Shown piece by piece: positions 33,317-40,559 of a stretch of 50,865 nt of DNA; position 1 is the stretch's first letter, and each line of letters opens with the position of its first letter. Origin of the DNA: Sulfurimonas sp. (GTDB lineage: Bacteria; Campylobacterota; Campylobacteria; Campylobacterales; Sulfurimonadaceae); assembly GCA_027082875.1 (NCBI GenBank), contig JALWTK010000129.1:1-50865 (forward strand), in the 5' to 3' direction. The notes below the pieces were generated by a model that ran no database searches, was not told the origin of the DNA, and saw only the letters and a program-made list of their open reading frames with translations. Both the position numbers and the translations under genes were made by a program.

Positions 33317-34045
33317 TTAATTAACTATTTCGTAAACTATTTCAGTTTTGTTTTTTATCTTTTTTATCTCTAAAACATTTAAACCCTCTATCTCAAGAGA
33401 CATAAACTCTTCTAGTGAACTTATCTGATGTTTTGCCACTTCGCGAAGTACTATACCTCTATAGGCTTTTGCCCAGTGGCTTACAGTTTTTCCACCTTTT
33501 AAGAACTTGAGAGTTGTGTAGGGGCTTGAGAGTTTATAAAACTTTTCATAGTATCCAGCACGTAGGTCTAGTATGTCAGCATTTCCTAGAGCGAGATCAA
33601 GTTGGTAGGAGAAGCGCTCCTTGTAAAACTTTTCAGGAACGATATCACCTACTTTATTACCTTGTTTTACCTTATAGTTAGGGATGAGGTCACCACCAAG
33701 AAGAGGGCCATATAGATTTGAAAAAATTATTGTATTTGGTTTGAGATACTCTTGGGTACTACTCTCTAACTCTTGATACTTGAGGTAATCATAAGCAACA
33801 CCCTGATAGCGTTCTATTGCAGGTAAAAGAGGAGCATCGAAGATATCTTCTATGTAAGGTTCACAGTCACTAAACTTTTTCATACCAAAGAGGGCTTTAA
33901 TAGCTTCTTCATCTTTGGACTGGACTATCTCTTGGTAGGAGGCAAGGATTTCATCTCTTGCGTTTGTAGCACCAAAGAGTGATTGTTGGGATTTTATTCC
34001 ACCGAGGTTTTTACCCTCAGAGGGAGAAAAGAGTATTTTTAACAT
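33317..34045 (-). CDS. yaaA: YaaA-family peroxide stress protein
   Basis: The 242-residue protein matches YaaA (DUF328): KILFSPSEGKN at the start, ATNARDEIL, and SNLYGPLLGGDLIPNYK later. YaaA limits intracellular iron during peroxide stress in E. coli. It is read divergently from the GAF-HD-GYP-MBL gene through a palindromic promoter pair. Confidence 0.88.
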   Translation of the reverse strand: MLKILFSPSEGKNLGGIKSQQSLFGATNARDEILASYQEIVQSKDEEAIKALFGMKKFSDCEPYIEDIFDAPLLPAIERYQGVAYDYLKYQELESSTQEYLKPNTIIFSNLYGPLLGGDLIPNYKVKQGNKVGDIVPEKFYKERFSYQLDLALGNADILDLRAGYYEKFYKLSSPYTTLKFLKGGKTVSHWAKAYRGIVLREVAKHQISSLEEFMSLEIEGLNVLEIKKIKNKTEIVYEIVN

Positions 34046-34087
34046 AAAGTGTAAATCCTAATAATGTAGTAAAAAATATTTTATGTA

Positions 34088-34111
34088 ATTATAGCGACTA
34101 AATGCTATAAT
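34088..34111. promoter_or_regulatory. Palindromic divergent -10 boxes (yaaA and GAF-HD-GYP-MBL)
   Basis: ATTATAGC (34088-34095) and GCTATAAT (34104-34111) are perfect inverted copies separated by 8 bases. On the minus strand the left arm gives TATAAT for yaaA; on the plus strand the right arm gives TATAAT for the gene at 34147. Each box lies in the upstream region of the other promoter. Confidence 0.7.
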
Positions 34112-34146
34112 ACTTCCAATAAGTACTAGTGTAAAATGGAGAAGTT

Positions 34147-36066
34147 ATGAAGAGCGATACAAAAAGTTTAACGGCCAATGAGATACTTGATTATGTTTTT
34201 ACCTATTTAGCAGAAGTTTCTTCTCTTACAGACTATGATGAGATACTGGTAGTCCTCGCAAAAATGGGACGCTCGCTTACAAGTGCTGATAGATGTAGTA
34301 TTTGGGTGGTTTCAGATGACAAAAAAACTCTCTGGACAAAGGTCGCTCAGGAAGTAGGTCGCTTAGAGATACCAGCAGGCTCCGGGATAGTAGGTGCAGC
34401 AATAGAAAATGGACAACGCGAGATTATTGCTGATGCCTATCTTGATGAACGTTTTAATAAAGAGGTAGATTCTCAAACTGGCTATAGAACAAAAAGTATA
34501 ATGGTTATTCCAATGTATGATTATGATGAAAATATTATAGGTGCTTTTCAAGTTGTGAATCATCATGGAAAAAATAGCGAGTTTGAAGAGAGGGATTTAG
34601 AACGTCTTACTTTAGCGAGCACCTATGCAGCTGAAACACTTGTCTCTGCTAAATTAGCTATAGAAATAACAGAGACACAAAAAGAGGTTGTCTTCACTAT
34701 GGGTTCTATTGCAGAGAGTAGGTCAAAAGAGACTGGAAATCATGTCAAACGTGTTGCAGAATACTCAAAGATTTTAGCACTAGCCTATGGACTCGATGAA
34801 GAAGAATCTGAACTTCTCAAACAAGCAAGCCCTATGCATGACATAGGAAAAGTAGCGATTCCAGATAGTATATTAAATAAACCTGGTCGTTTTGATGAGA
34901 ATGAGCGCTTTATTATGAATACTCATGCTGAACTAGGACATAAGATGATAAAAGATTCAAAACGTCCACTTCTACAAGCTGCATCTATTGTTGCCTATGA
35001 ACATCATGAAAAATGGAATGGAACAGGGTACCCGCGAAAACTAAAAGGTGAAGAGATTCATATTTATGGACGTATTACAGCTTTAGCAGATGTTTTTGAT
35101 GCACTAGGAAGCGATCGTGTCTATAAGAAAGCATGGAGTGATGAGAGGATATTTAAACTTCTTCATGAAGAGAGAGGTGAGCATTTTGATCCAGAACTTA
35201 TTGATCTCTTTTTTGAAAACATAGAAAAAATTATAGAGGTACGTGAAACATTTAATGATAAATATGAGGGGAAAGCATCTCTTAATAAGCAAAAAGAGAT
35301 AAAAATTTTAGGGGCATATGGTACAAAATCAAAGGGCTACGGTACTAGTGCTTTTTACCTTAATAGAAAAAATGTTATAGATGCAGGAAATTTACTCGAG
35401 CCATTAAATATAGAAAGTATAGATATAGAAAATATCTGGATGACACATTCACATCTTGACCATATCATAGATATTGCTTACATATTAGATAACTATTTTA
35501 ACTTACGAAAACAGTCTCTCAATATTATAGGATTACCAGAGACTATCCAAGCGATAAAAGAGAATTTTCTTAACAATACTATCTGGCCAGATTTTAGTGT
35601 AATACCACTCCCTCTTTCAGATAAAATGGCTGTTACCTATACAATAATAGAAATAGATAAAGAATACAGTATAGGAAAAGATGAAACAATAAAAGCATTT
35701 TATACTGATCATACAGTTGCTAGTTGTGGGTATGTATATACTAAAGAAGAGCAAAGTATCATGATTACAGCAGATACATACTCATTAGATAATGCTATAG
35801 ACGAGATAAATAAGAATAAAAAGATTACGAGTCTAGTGGTTGAGTGTTCATTCCCCAGTGAGTTTCAAGATTTAGCAATAAATTCAAAACATTTAACCCC
35901 AAAAATACTTTTTAAAATGTTAAAAGATATCAAAAGAGATGATTTACAACTCTATATCAACCATATTAAACCATCTTATTTTAAAAGAATCAGTGATGAG
36001 ATAGAGGAATATAGGGGAAAATGGGATGCAAGAATACTAAAAGATGGAAATTTTATACATTTTTAG
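34147..36066 (+). CDS. GAF / HD-GYP / class II phosphodiesterase-like fusion protein
   Basis: The 639-residue protein has three domains. Residues 20-170 are a GAF sensor. Residues 178-360 are HD-GYP, with H231-D232, H260, H286-H287 and GYP at 294-296, the c-di-GMP phosphodiesterase signature. Residues 385-639 are a metallo-beta-lactamase fold with H434-x-H436-x-D438-H439, H522, D543 and H606. The last part also has ECSF (566-569), HLTP (582-585) and HIKP (606-609), which I associate with class II cyclic-nucleotide phosphodiesterases. No membrane segment is seen. AATGGAGAA precedes the ATG. Activity against two messengers is inference. Confidence 0.82.
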   Translation: MKSDTKSLTANEILDYVFTYLAEVSSLTDYDEILVVLAKMGRSLTSADRCSIWVVSDDKKTLWTKVAQEVGRLEIPAGSGIVGAAIENGQREIIADAYLDERFNKEVDSQTGYRTKSIMVIPMYDYDENIIGAFQVVNHHGKNSEFEERDLERLTLASTYAAETLVSAKLAIEITETQKEVVFTMGSIAESRSKETGNHVKRVAEYSKILALAYGLDEEESELLKQASPMHDIGKVAIPDSILNKPGRFDENERFIMNTHAELGHKMIKDSKRPLLQAASIVAYEHHEKWNGTGYPRKLKGEEIHIYGRITALADVFDALGSDRVYKKAWSDERIFKLLHEERGEHFDPELIDLFFENIEKIIEVRETFNDKYEGKASLNKQKEIKILGAYGTKSKGYGTSAFYLNRKNVIDAGNLLEPLNIESIDIENIWMTHSHLDHIIDIAYILDNYFNLRKQSLNIIGLPETIQAIKENFLNNTIWPDFSVIPLPLSDKMAVTYTIIEIDKEYSIGKDETIKAFYTDHTVASCGYVYTKEEQSIMITADTYSLDNAIDEINKNKKITSLVVECSFPSEFQDLAINSKHLTPKILFKMLKDIKRDDLQLYINHIKPSYFKRISDEIEEYRGKWDARILKDGNFIHF

Positions 36067-36074
36067 TAAAACTC

Positions 36075-36103
36075 TTGACATTGAAAACGAAAAGGACTAT
36101 AAT
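36075..36103 (+). promoter_or_regulatory. Consensus sigma-70 promoter of the tRNA-tuf cluster
   Basis: TTGACA (36075-36080) and TATAAT (36098-36103) are separated by exactly 17 bases, the perfect consensus. The tRNA-Thr(TGT) gene starts 18 bases after the -10 box. Perfect -35 boxes are unusual in this phylum, so this is likely a very strong promoter. Confidence 0.85.
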
Positions 36104-36120
36104 TCTGACTCAATTTCGAT

Positions 36121-36197
36121 GCCGACATAGCTCAGTTGGCTAGAGCAGCTGATTTGTAATCAGCAGGCCCGGGGTTCAAATCCTCGTGTCGGCACCA
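36121..36197 (+). tRNA. tRNA-Thr (anticodon TGT)
   Basis: The cloverleaf has acceptor arms GCCGACA and TGTCGGC, D-stem GCTC/GAGC, anticodon stem GCTGA/TCAGC with loop TTTGTAA (anticodon TGT, 36155-36157) and a T-arm with TTCAAAT. The discriminator A and an encoded CCA end it. It reads ACA-type Thr codons and opens the Thr-Tyr-Gly-Thr-tuf unit. Confidence 0.95.
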
Positions 36198-36237
36198 TTG
36201 AAATTTGAATATTAGAAACAGTGTTAGACCAGAAAAG

Positions 36238-36255
36238 ATATAAGTTTACTTATAT
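36238..36255 (+). repeat. Stem-loop before tRNA-Tyr
   Basis: ATATAAG (36238-36244) and CTTATAT (36249-36255) form a 7-bp perfect stem with loop TTTA, eight bases before tRNA-Tyr, followed by AATTTT. It is probably a processing site in the polycistronic tRNA transcript. Confidence 0.5.
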
Positions 36256-36263
36256 AATTTTGT

Positions 36264-36348
36264 GGTGAGATAGTCAAGTGGCCAACGACGGCGGACTGTA
36301 AATCCGCTCCCTACGGGTTCAGAGGTTCGACTCCTCTTCTCACCACCA
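36264..36348 (+). tRNA. tRNA-Tyr (anticodon GTA)
   Basis: Acceptor arms are GGTGAGA and TCTCACC, with a long variable arm (CTCCCTACGGGTTC) as expected of a class II tRNA. The anticodon loop is CTGTAAA with GTA at 36298-36300. The T-loop is TTCGACT, and ACCA ends the gene. It is the only Tyr tRNA in the window. Confidence 0.95.
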
Positions 36349-36358
36349 TCAGTTTAAT

Positions 36359-36434
<76 letters not shown>

Positions 36435-36486
36435 TAAACACAAAAACTTCTGGAAGCTGAAGTACAATTTCGTCCTTTACTTCATA

Positions 36487-36518
36487 ACTATATAATATGG
36501 TATATAAATATATATAGT
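36487..36518. repeat. AT-rich dyad in the tRNA-Gly / tRNA-Thr spacer
   Basis: ACTATATA (36487-36494) and TATATAGT (36511-36518) are perfect complements. The spacer from 36435 to 36601 holds this dyad, TATAAT at 36491-36496 (a possible promoter for tRNA-Thr(GGT)), a hairpin at 36573-36589 (TGCATA/TATGCA) and the left arm of the long repeat below. No gene is seen. Confidence 0.45.
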
Positions 36519-36556
36519 CATCTAATCACAAAACTAATTATTTAAATAAAAGAATT

Positions 36557-36715
36557 ATTCAATTATTGCTTATGCATATTTACTATGCACAAAAACACTG
36601 TGCTCTCGTGGCTCAGGGGTAGAGCACTTCCTTGGTAAGGAAGAGGCCGGCGGTTCAAATCCGCTCGTGAGCTCCATAAATAAGAGTTTATGTTTTAATT
36701 AAGCAATAATTGAAT
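36557..36715. repeat. 16-bp inverted repeat bracketing tRNA-Thr(GGT)
   Basis: ATTCAATTATTGCTTA (36557-36572) and TAAGCAATAATTGAAT (36700-36715) are exact complements. With one G-U pair the match extends outwards by about four bases. They enclose the whole tRNA-Thr(GGT) gene. In RNA this would be a long stem closing around the tRNA, a plausible RNase III substrate. Confidence 0.75.
36602..36676 (+). tRNA. tRNA-Thr (anticodon GGT)
   Basis: D-stem GCTC/GAGC, anticodon stem CTTCC/GGAAG with loop TTGGTAA (GGT at 36634-36636), T-loop TTCAAAT and encoded TCCA support the call. The acceptor arm (GCTCTCG with CGTGAGC) has a U-U mismatch at pair 5:68, the only irregularity. The position before tuf fits the thr-tyr-gly-thr-tuf order known from E. 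coli. Confidence 0.92.
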
Positions 36716-36725
36716 GATTTTTGGA

Positions 36726-36731
36726 TATAAT
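36726..36731 (+). promoter_or_regulatory. -10 box before tuf
   Basis: TATAAT in TTTTTGGATATAATTCC lies 35 bases upstream of the tuf ATG. It would give tuf its own transcript beside the one from the tRNA promoter. The box overlaps the region just outside the long inverted repeat's right arm. Confidence 0.65.
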
Positions 36732-36766
36732 TCCATTTCAATTCACAAACTAAGTAGGAGAACACA

Positions 36767-37969
36767 ATGGCAAAAGAAAAATTTGAACGTGGTACGAAAC
36801 CCCACGTAAACATCGGTACAATTGGACACGTTGACCACGGTAAAACAACACTAACAGCTGCAATTACAGCAGTATTAGCAGTAACTAATGGTGCTGCACT
36901 TATGGATTACGATCAGATCGATAATGCTCCAGAAGAGAGAGAGCGTGGTATTACCATCGCTACTTCACATGTTGAGTACGAAACTGATAAACGTCACTAT
37001 GCACACGTTGACTGTCCAGGTCACGCGGATTACGTTAAAAACATGATTACTGGTGCTGCTCAAATGGACGGTGCTATTCTTGTTGTTTCTGCAGCGGATG
37101 GCCCAATGCCACAAACTCGTGAGCATATCCTTCTTTCTAAGCAAGTTGGTGTTCCTTACATCGTTGTTTTCATGAACAAAGAAGATATGGTTGATGATGA
37201 AGAGTTATTAGAATTAGTAGAGATGGAAATCCGTGAGCTACTTGATATGTACGACTTCCCAGGTGACGATACTCCAATTACTGCAGGTTCTGCACTTAAA
37301 GCTCTTGACGAAGCAAAAACTGGTACTCTTGCTGAGTGGTCAGATAAGATTATTGCTCTTATGGCTACTGTTGATGCATGGATTCCTGATCCAGTTCGTG
37401 AAACTGATAAAGATTTCTTAATGCCTGTTGAGGATGTTTTCTCTATCTCTGGTCGTGGTACAGTTGTTACTGGTAAAATCGATCGTGGTACAGTAAGAGT
37501 TGGTGAAGAAGTAGAAATCGTAGGTATCCGTGATACTCAAAAAACTACTGTAACTGGTGTTGAAATGTTCCGTAAAGAGATGGAAGAAGGTATCGCTGGT
37601 GATAACTGTGGTATCCTCGTTCGTGGTATTGGTAAAGATGATGTTCAACGTGGACAAGTTCTTTGTAAGCCAGGTTCAATCAACCCACACACAACATTTA
37701 CTGCAGAAATTTATGTTCTAAGTAAAGATGAGGGTGGTCGTCATACTCCATTCTTCTCAAACTACCGTCCTCAGTTCTATGTTCGTACAACTGATGTTAC
37801 TGGTGCTATTACTTTACCGGAAGGTACTGAAATGGTTATGCCAGGTGATAACGTAAGTATTACTGCTGAGTTAATTCACCCAATTGCAATGGAAGAAGGT
37901 ACTAACTTCGCTATCCGCGAGGGTGGTAGAACTGTTGGTGCTGGTGTTGTTGCATCAATTATCAAATAA
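36767..37969 (+). CDS. tuf: Elongation factor Tu
   Basis: EF-Tu delivers aminoacyl-tRNA to the ribosome. The 400-residue protein has the P-loop GHVDHGKT at 20-27, DCPGHADYV and the NKED guanine motif. Domains II and III follow without gaps. TAGGAG precedes the ATG. It is the only tuf gene in the window. Its stop codon lies in the left arm of a perfect palindrome. Confidence 0.99.
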   Translation: MAKEKFERGTKPHVNIGTIGHVDHGKTTLTAAITAVLAVTNGAALMDYDQIDNAPEERERGITIATSHVEYETDKRHYAHVDCPGHADYVKNMITGAAQMDGAILVVSAADGPMPQTREHILLSKQVGVPYIVVFMNKEDMVDDEELLELVEMEIRELLDMYDFPGDDTPITAGSALKALDEAKTGTLAEWSDKIIALMATVDAWIPDPVRETDKDFLMPVEDVFSISGRGTVVTGKIDRGTVRVGEEVEIVGIRDTQKTTVTGVEMFRKEMEEGIAGDNCGILVRGIGKDDVQRGQVLCKPGSINPHTTFTAEIYVLSKDEGGRHTPFFSNYRPQFYVRTTDVTGAITLPEGTEMVMPGDNVSITAELIHPIAMEEGTNFAIREGGRTVGAGVVASIIK

Positions 37970-38007
37970 TTCGCTTTAGCGAATTACTTGATAACCACTA
38001 AAGGTTA
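37967..38007 (+). promoter_or_regulatory. Two stem-loops in the tuf-rpmG gap
   Basis: TAATTCGCT (37967-37975) and AGCGAATTA (37978-37986) form a 9-bp stem that includes the tuf stop. TAACC (37992-37996) and GGTTA (38003-38007) form a second stem; the AAGG ribosome-binding site of rpmG (38001-38004) overlaps its loop and right arm. They may process the mRNA and limit L33 synthesis relative to EF-Tu. Confidence 0.55.
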
Positions 38008-38012
38008 ATAAA

Positions 38013-38165
38013 ATGAGAGAAGCGATTCACTTAGGTTGTGAGAAATGTACTAGACGTAACTATCACACAACTAAAAACAAAAAGACTCATACAGAGAAAT
38101 TTTCAGTACGTAAGTATTGTAAATGGTGTCGTGAGCACACAACTCATAAAGAGATGAAGTTATAA
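38013..38165 (+). CDS. rpmG: 50S ribosomal protein L33
   Basis: This 50-codon gene encodes L33 of the zinc-binding form, with C9, C12, C36 and C39. The product begins MREAIHLGCEKCTRRNYHTTKNKK. It sits between tuf and tRNA-Trp, the order also seen in Campylobacter. Confidence 0.96.
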   Translation: MREAIHLGCEKCTRRNYHTTKNKKTHTEKFSVRKYCKWCREHTTHKEMKL

Positions 38166-38190
38166 TAACTTTTTCTTTTTAGAGAATTTG

Positions 38191-38215
38191 AACCAAGAAT
38201 TTTTCTTGGTTTTTT
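38191..38215 (+). terminator. Terminator-like hairpin between rpmG and tRNA-Trp
   Basis: AACCAAGAA (38191-38199) and TTCTTGGTT (38203-38211) form a 9-bp stem with a TTT loop, and T's continue to 38215. The tRNA-Trp gene starts only two bases after the T-run. It has the form of an intrinsic terminator or attenuator, so tRNA-Trp and secE must depend on readthrough or on processing. Confidence 0.75.
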
Positions 38216-38217
38216 AT

Positions 38218-38293
38218 AGGCGCATAGCTCCAATGGTAGAGCACCGGATTCCAAATCCGGGTGTTGCGGGTTCGAGTCCCCCTGCGCCTGCCA
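38218..38293 (+). tRNA. tRNA-Trp (anticodon CCA)
   Basis: Acceptor arms AGGCGCA and TGCGCCT, D-stem GCTC/GAGC, anticodon stem CCGGA/TCCGG with loop TTCCAAA (CCA at 38251-38253), T-loop TTCGAGT and encoded GCCA form a complete cloverleaf. The location between rpmG and secE is typical of the phylum. Confidence 0.95.
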
Positions 38294-38298
38294 CTATT

Positions 38299-38334
38299 TA
38301 TTATTAGTTAAACTTTAGAGTTTCACTAATAATA
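38299..38334 (+). promoter_or_regulatory. Stem-loop in the tRNA-Trp / secE gap
   Basis: TATTATTAGT (38299-38308) pairs with ACTAATAATA (38325-38334), and inside it AAACT pairs with AGTTT around TTAG, with a single T-C mismatch between the helices. It is a 15-bp hairpin with no U-run after it. It likely marks cleavage between the tRNA and the secE mRNA. Confidence 0.55.
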
Positions 38335-38367
38335 GATACTATTTGAAATTTAGAATGGAAAGTAATT

Positions 38368-38547
38368 ATGAACTTAAGTAAACATATAAGACAAGCAAAA
38401 AGCGAACTAGATAAAGTAATCTTTCCAACAAGCGGACAAGTAAAGCAAGCATATATCTCTGTAATTATAGTAGTAAGTGTAATTGCTGCATTTTTAGCAT
38501 TAGTTGATTTAGTAATGTCATCAGTAATGACAACAATATTAGGGTAG
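38368..38547 (+). CDS. secE: Protein translocase subunit SecE
   Basis: The 59-residue protein has one hydrophobic helix (VIIVVSVIAAFLALVDLVM) after a short amphipathic N-terminus (KSELDKVIFPTSGQV), the minimal SecE form. It clamps the SecY channel. nusG begins eight bases after its stop, the universal secE-nusG pair. Confidence 0.95.
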   Translation: MNLSKHIRQAKSELDKVIFPTSGQVKQAYISVIIVVSVIAAFLALVDLVMSSVMTTILG

Positions 38548-38555
38548 GAAACAAA

Positions 38556-39083
38556 ATGGCACAACAATGGTACTCAATCCAAACTTACGGTAATGATAGA
38601 CAAGTTAGAGATGCAATCTTTAATATGATTGAAGAGATGAGTCTTCAAGAGTTTATTACAGAAGTTATCGTTCCTACAGAAGATGTTATTGAAGTAAAAG
38701 ATGGCAAGAAAAAAGTAAGTGAGCGTTCACTTTACTCTGGATATGTTTTTGCAAAATTAGAACTTAATACAGAGATTCAACATCTTATTCAATCTGTACC
38801 AAAAGTTTCTGGTTTTATTGGTGAGGGTAATACTCCTACACCACTTAGCGATCATGACATTAATGTTATTCTGGATCGCGTCAATAATCGTGCTGCACCA
38901 AAACCAAAAGTATTCTTTGATAACGGTGAGACAGTTCGTATCATCGATGGGCCATTTGCAAACTTTACTGCGACTGTAGATGAATATGATTTAGAACATG
39001 GAACACTAAAACTGAATGTTTCTATCTTCGGACGTGCAACACCTGTTGATATCTCTTATACACAAGTAGAGAAAATTATCTAA
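38556..39083 (+). CDS. nusG: Transcription antitermination factor NusG
   Basis: The 175-residue protein has the NGN domain (WYSIQTYGNDRQVRDAI, YSGYVFAKLELN) and a C-terminal KOW domain (FDNGETVRIIDGPFANFTATVDEYD). NusG binds RNA polymerase, Rho and S10. AGGAAACAAA precedes the ATG. A long hairpin follows before rplK. Confidence 0.97.
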   Translation: MAQQWYSIQTYGNDRQVRDAIFNMIEEMSLQEFITEVIVPTEDVIEVKDGKKKVSERSLYSGYVFAKLELNTEIQHLIQSVPKVSGFIGEGNTPTPLSDHDINVILDRVNNRAAPKPKVFFDNGETVRIIDGPFANFTATVDEYDLEHGTLKLNVSIFGRATPVDISYTQVEKII

Positions 39084-39095
39084 TACACATTTTTG

Positions 39096-39140
39096 ACTGT
39101 GTTAAGTTTAGGTTTTTAAGAGACTTAAGCTTAACACAGT
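39096..39140 (+). promoter_or_regulatory. 17-bp stem-loop between nusG and rplK
   Basis: The left arm 39096-39112 (ACTGTGTTAAGTTTAGG) and right arm 39124-39140 (CTTAAGCTTAACACAGT) pair over 17 positions with two G-U pairs and a loop of 11 bases. Thirty-two bases then lead to rplK. There is no U-run on the 3' side, so termination is unlikely; processing or a ribosomal-protein leader is possible. Confidence 0.7.
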
Positions 39141-39172
39141 TAAGCGAATAAAATAAACACAAAGGAAATATC

Positions 39173-39598
39173 ATGGCAAAAAAAGTTATGGATTATATCA
39201 AGCTACACATTGACGCTGGTAAAGCAAACCCGGCTCCACCAGTTGGACCAGCATTAGGACAACGTGGTGTTAACATCATGGAATTCACTAAAGCATTCAA
39301 TGAAAAAACTAAAGACAAAATGGGATTCAAAGTTCCAGTTGTAATTACAGTTTATACTGATAGAAGTTTCTCTTTTATCACTAAGCAACCACCAGCATCT
39401 GCTCTTCTTATGAAGGCTGCTAACCTTAAGAAAGGTACGGATAATCCACTTAAAAACAAAGTTGGAAAAATTACTCGTGCACAACTTATGGAAGTAGTTG
39501 ATGCAAAAATTGCTGACTTAAATACAGATGACAAAGATATGGCAGCTAATACTCTAGCGGGTACTGCGCGTTCAATGGGTATCGAAATAGTAGAGTAG
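39173..39598 (+). CDS. rplK: 50S ribosomal protein L11
   Basis: L11 forms the GTPase-associated centre stalk base. The 141-residue protein starts [29 protein letters not shown] and has the C-terminal RNA-binding domain with [11 protein letters not shown] short hairpin (AGTAGG 39594-39599 with CCTACT 39605-39610) overlaps its stop. Confidence 0.98.
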   Translation: MAKKVMDYIKLHIDAGKANPAPPVGPALGQRGVNIMEFTKAFNEKTKDKMGFKVPVVITVYTDRSFSFITKQPPASALLMKAANLKKGTDNPLKNKVGKITRAQLMEVVDAKIADLNTDDKDMAANTLAGTARSMGIEIVE

Positions 39599-39671
39599 GT
39601 TTCTCCTACTTAATCACAAACCACAGTGATTTAAAATATTTGTGGAAGAATTTTAGATGGAGAATTTGACT

Positions 39672-40364
39672 ATGAGCAAAAGATATAAACAATTAGTAGA
39701 AAAGATAGATGCTAGTAAAGCCTACAGTGTAACTGAAGCTGCTGCAACTGTAAAAGATTTAACAAGTGCAAAGTTCGACGAAACTGTTGAAATTGCAATG
39801 AACTTAAATGTAGACCCTCGTCATGCTGACCAGATGGTTCGTGGTGCACTTGTACTTCCACATGGTACTGGTAAAACTGTTCGTGTTGCAGTATTCGCAA
39901 AAGGTGTTAAAGCTGATGAAGCTAAGGCTGCTGGTGCTGATATCGTTGGAACTGATGATTTAGTAGCAGATATTAAAGCTGGAATTTTTAACTTTGATGT
40001 AGTTGTTGCTGCACCAGACTGTATGGGTCTTGTTGGACAAATCGGTCGTATTCTAGGGCCAAAAGGTCTTATGCCTAATCCTAAAACAGGAACTGTAACT
40101 CCAGATGTTGCAACTGCTGTTAAAAATGTTAAAGGCGGACAAGTAAATTTCCGTGTTGACAAAAAAGGGAATATACATGCAGGTATTGGTAAAGCTAGTT
40201 TTGGGCATGAGCAAATTGCTGAGAACCTTAACTCATTTATTGTTGCTATCAACAAGCAAAAACCAGCTTCTGCAAAAGGTCGCTATATCAAAAATGCTGC
40301 TCTTAGTTTAACTATGAGTCCAGCTGTTAAACTTGATTTAGTTGAATTAGCAGATATTAAATAA
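39672..40364 (+). CDS. rplA: 50S ribosomal protein L1
   Basis: The start is [13 protein letters not shown] at 39672, the usual L1 N-terminus, with GGAG at 39659-39662. An in-frame ATG at 39657 would add five residues. The 230-residue protein has [45 protein letters not shown] and the second-domain [14 protein letters not shown]1 gates E-site tRNA exit and in many bacteria represses its own operon. Confidence 0.96.
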   Translation: MSKRYKQLVEKIDASKAYSVTEAAATVKDLTSAKFDETVEIAMNLNVDPRHADQMVRGALVLPHGTGKTVRVAVFAKGVKADEAKAAGADIVGTDDLVADIKAGIFNFDVVVAAPDCMGLVGQIGRILGPKGLMPNPKTGTVTPDVATAVKNVKGGQVNFRVDKKGNIHAGIGKASFGHEQIAENLNSFIVAINKQKPASAKGRYIKNAALSLTMSPAVKLDLVELADIK

Positions 40365-40378
40365 TAATATTTAAGCAT

Positions 40379-40396
40379 AAACGCCATTTGGCGTTT
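40379..40396 (+). terminator. Attenuator-like hairpin after rplA
   Basis: AAACGCCA (40379-40386) and TGGCGTTT (40389-40396) form an 8-bp stem around TT, followed by AAGTCTTTATTTT. Weak U-richness suggests a partial terminator that may adjust rplJL-rpoBC relative to rplKA. Confidence 0.6.
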
Positions 40397-40427
40397 AAGT
40401 CTTTATTTTGAGATATTAGTATCTTAA

Positions 40428-40559
40428 AGTAAAGATTTTCATTTTGGAAATCTGAATTTACTTGGACTAAAGATAGTTGGGGGTATTTACCGTGTTGGTA
40501 ATGAGCTTAATCGAGCCTTTCTCGCCCCTCTTGAAGTTATGTCTGGAAAGGAGAATTAT
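40428..40559 (+). promoter_or_regulatory. L10 leader-like regulatory region before rplJ
   Basis: A first hairpin pairs AGTAAAGATTTTC (40428-40440) with GGAAATC (40446-40452) and TTTACT (40457-40462). A second helix pairs GGGG (40479-40482) with CCCC (40525-40528) and encloses TTACC/GGTAA and an AATGAG segment like a kink-turn. The L10 leader (bound by L10-(L12)4) has this layout in other bacteria. It spans the region directly before the rplJ ribosome-binding site. Confidence 0.65.

Noticed and set aside
36435..36601. Additional tRNA or small gene between tRNA-Gly and tRNA-Thr(GGT)
   Set aside because: No cloverleaf and no open frame with a ribosome-binding site; only AT-rich dyads are found.
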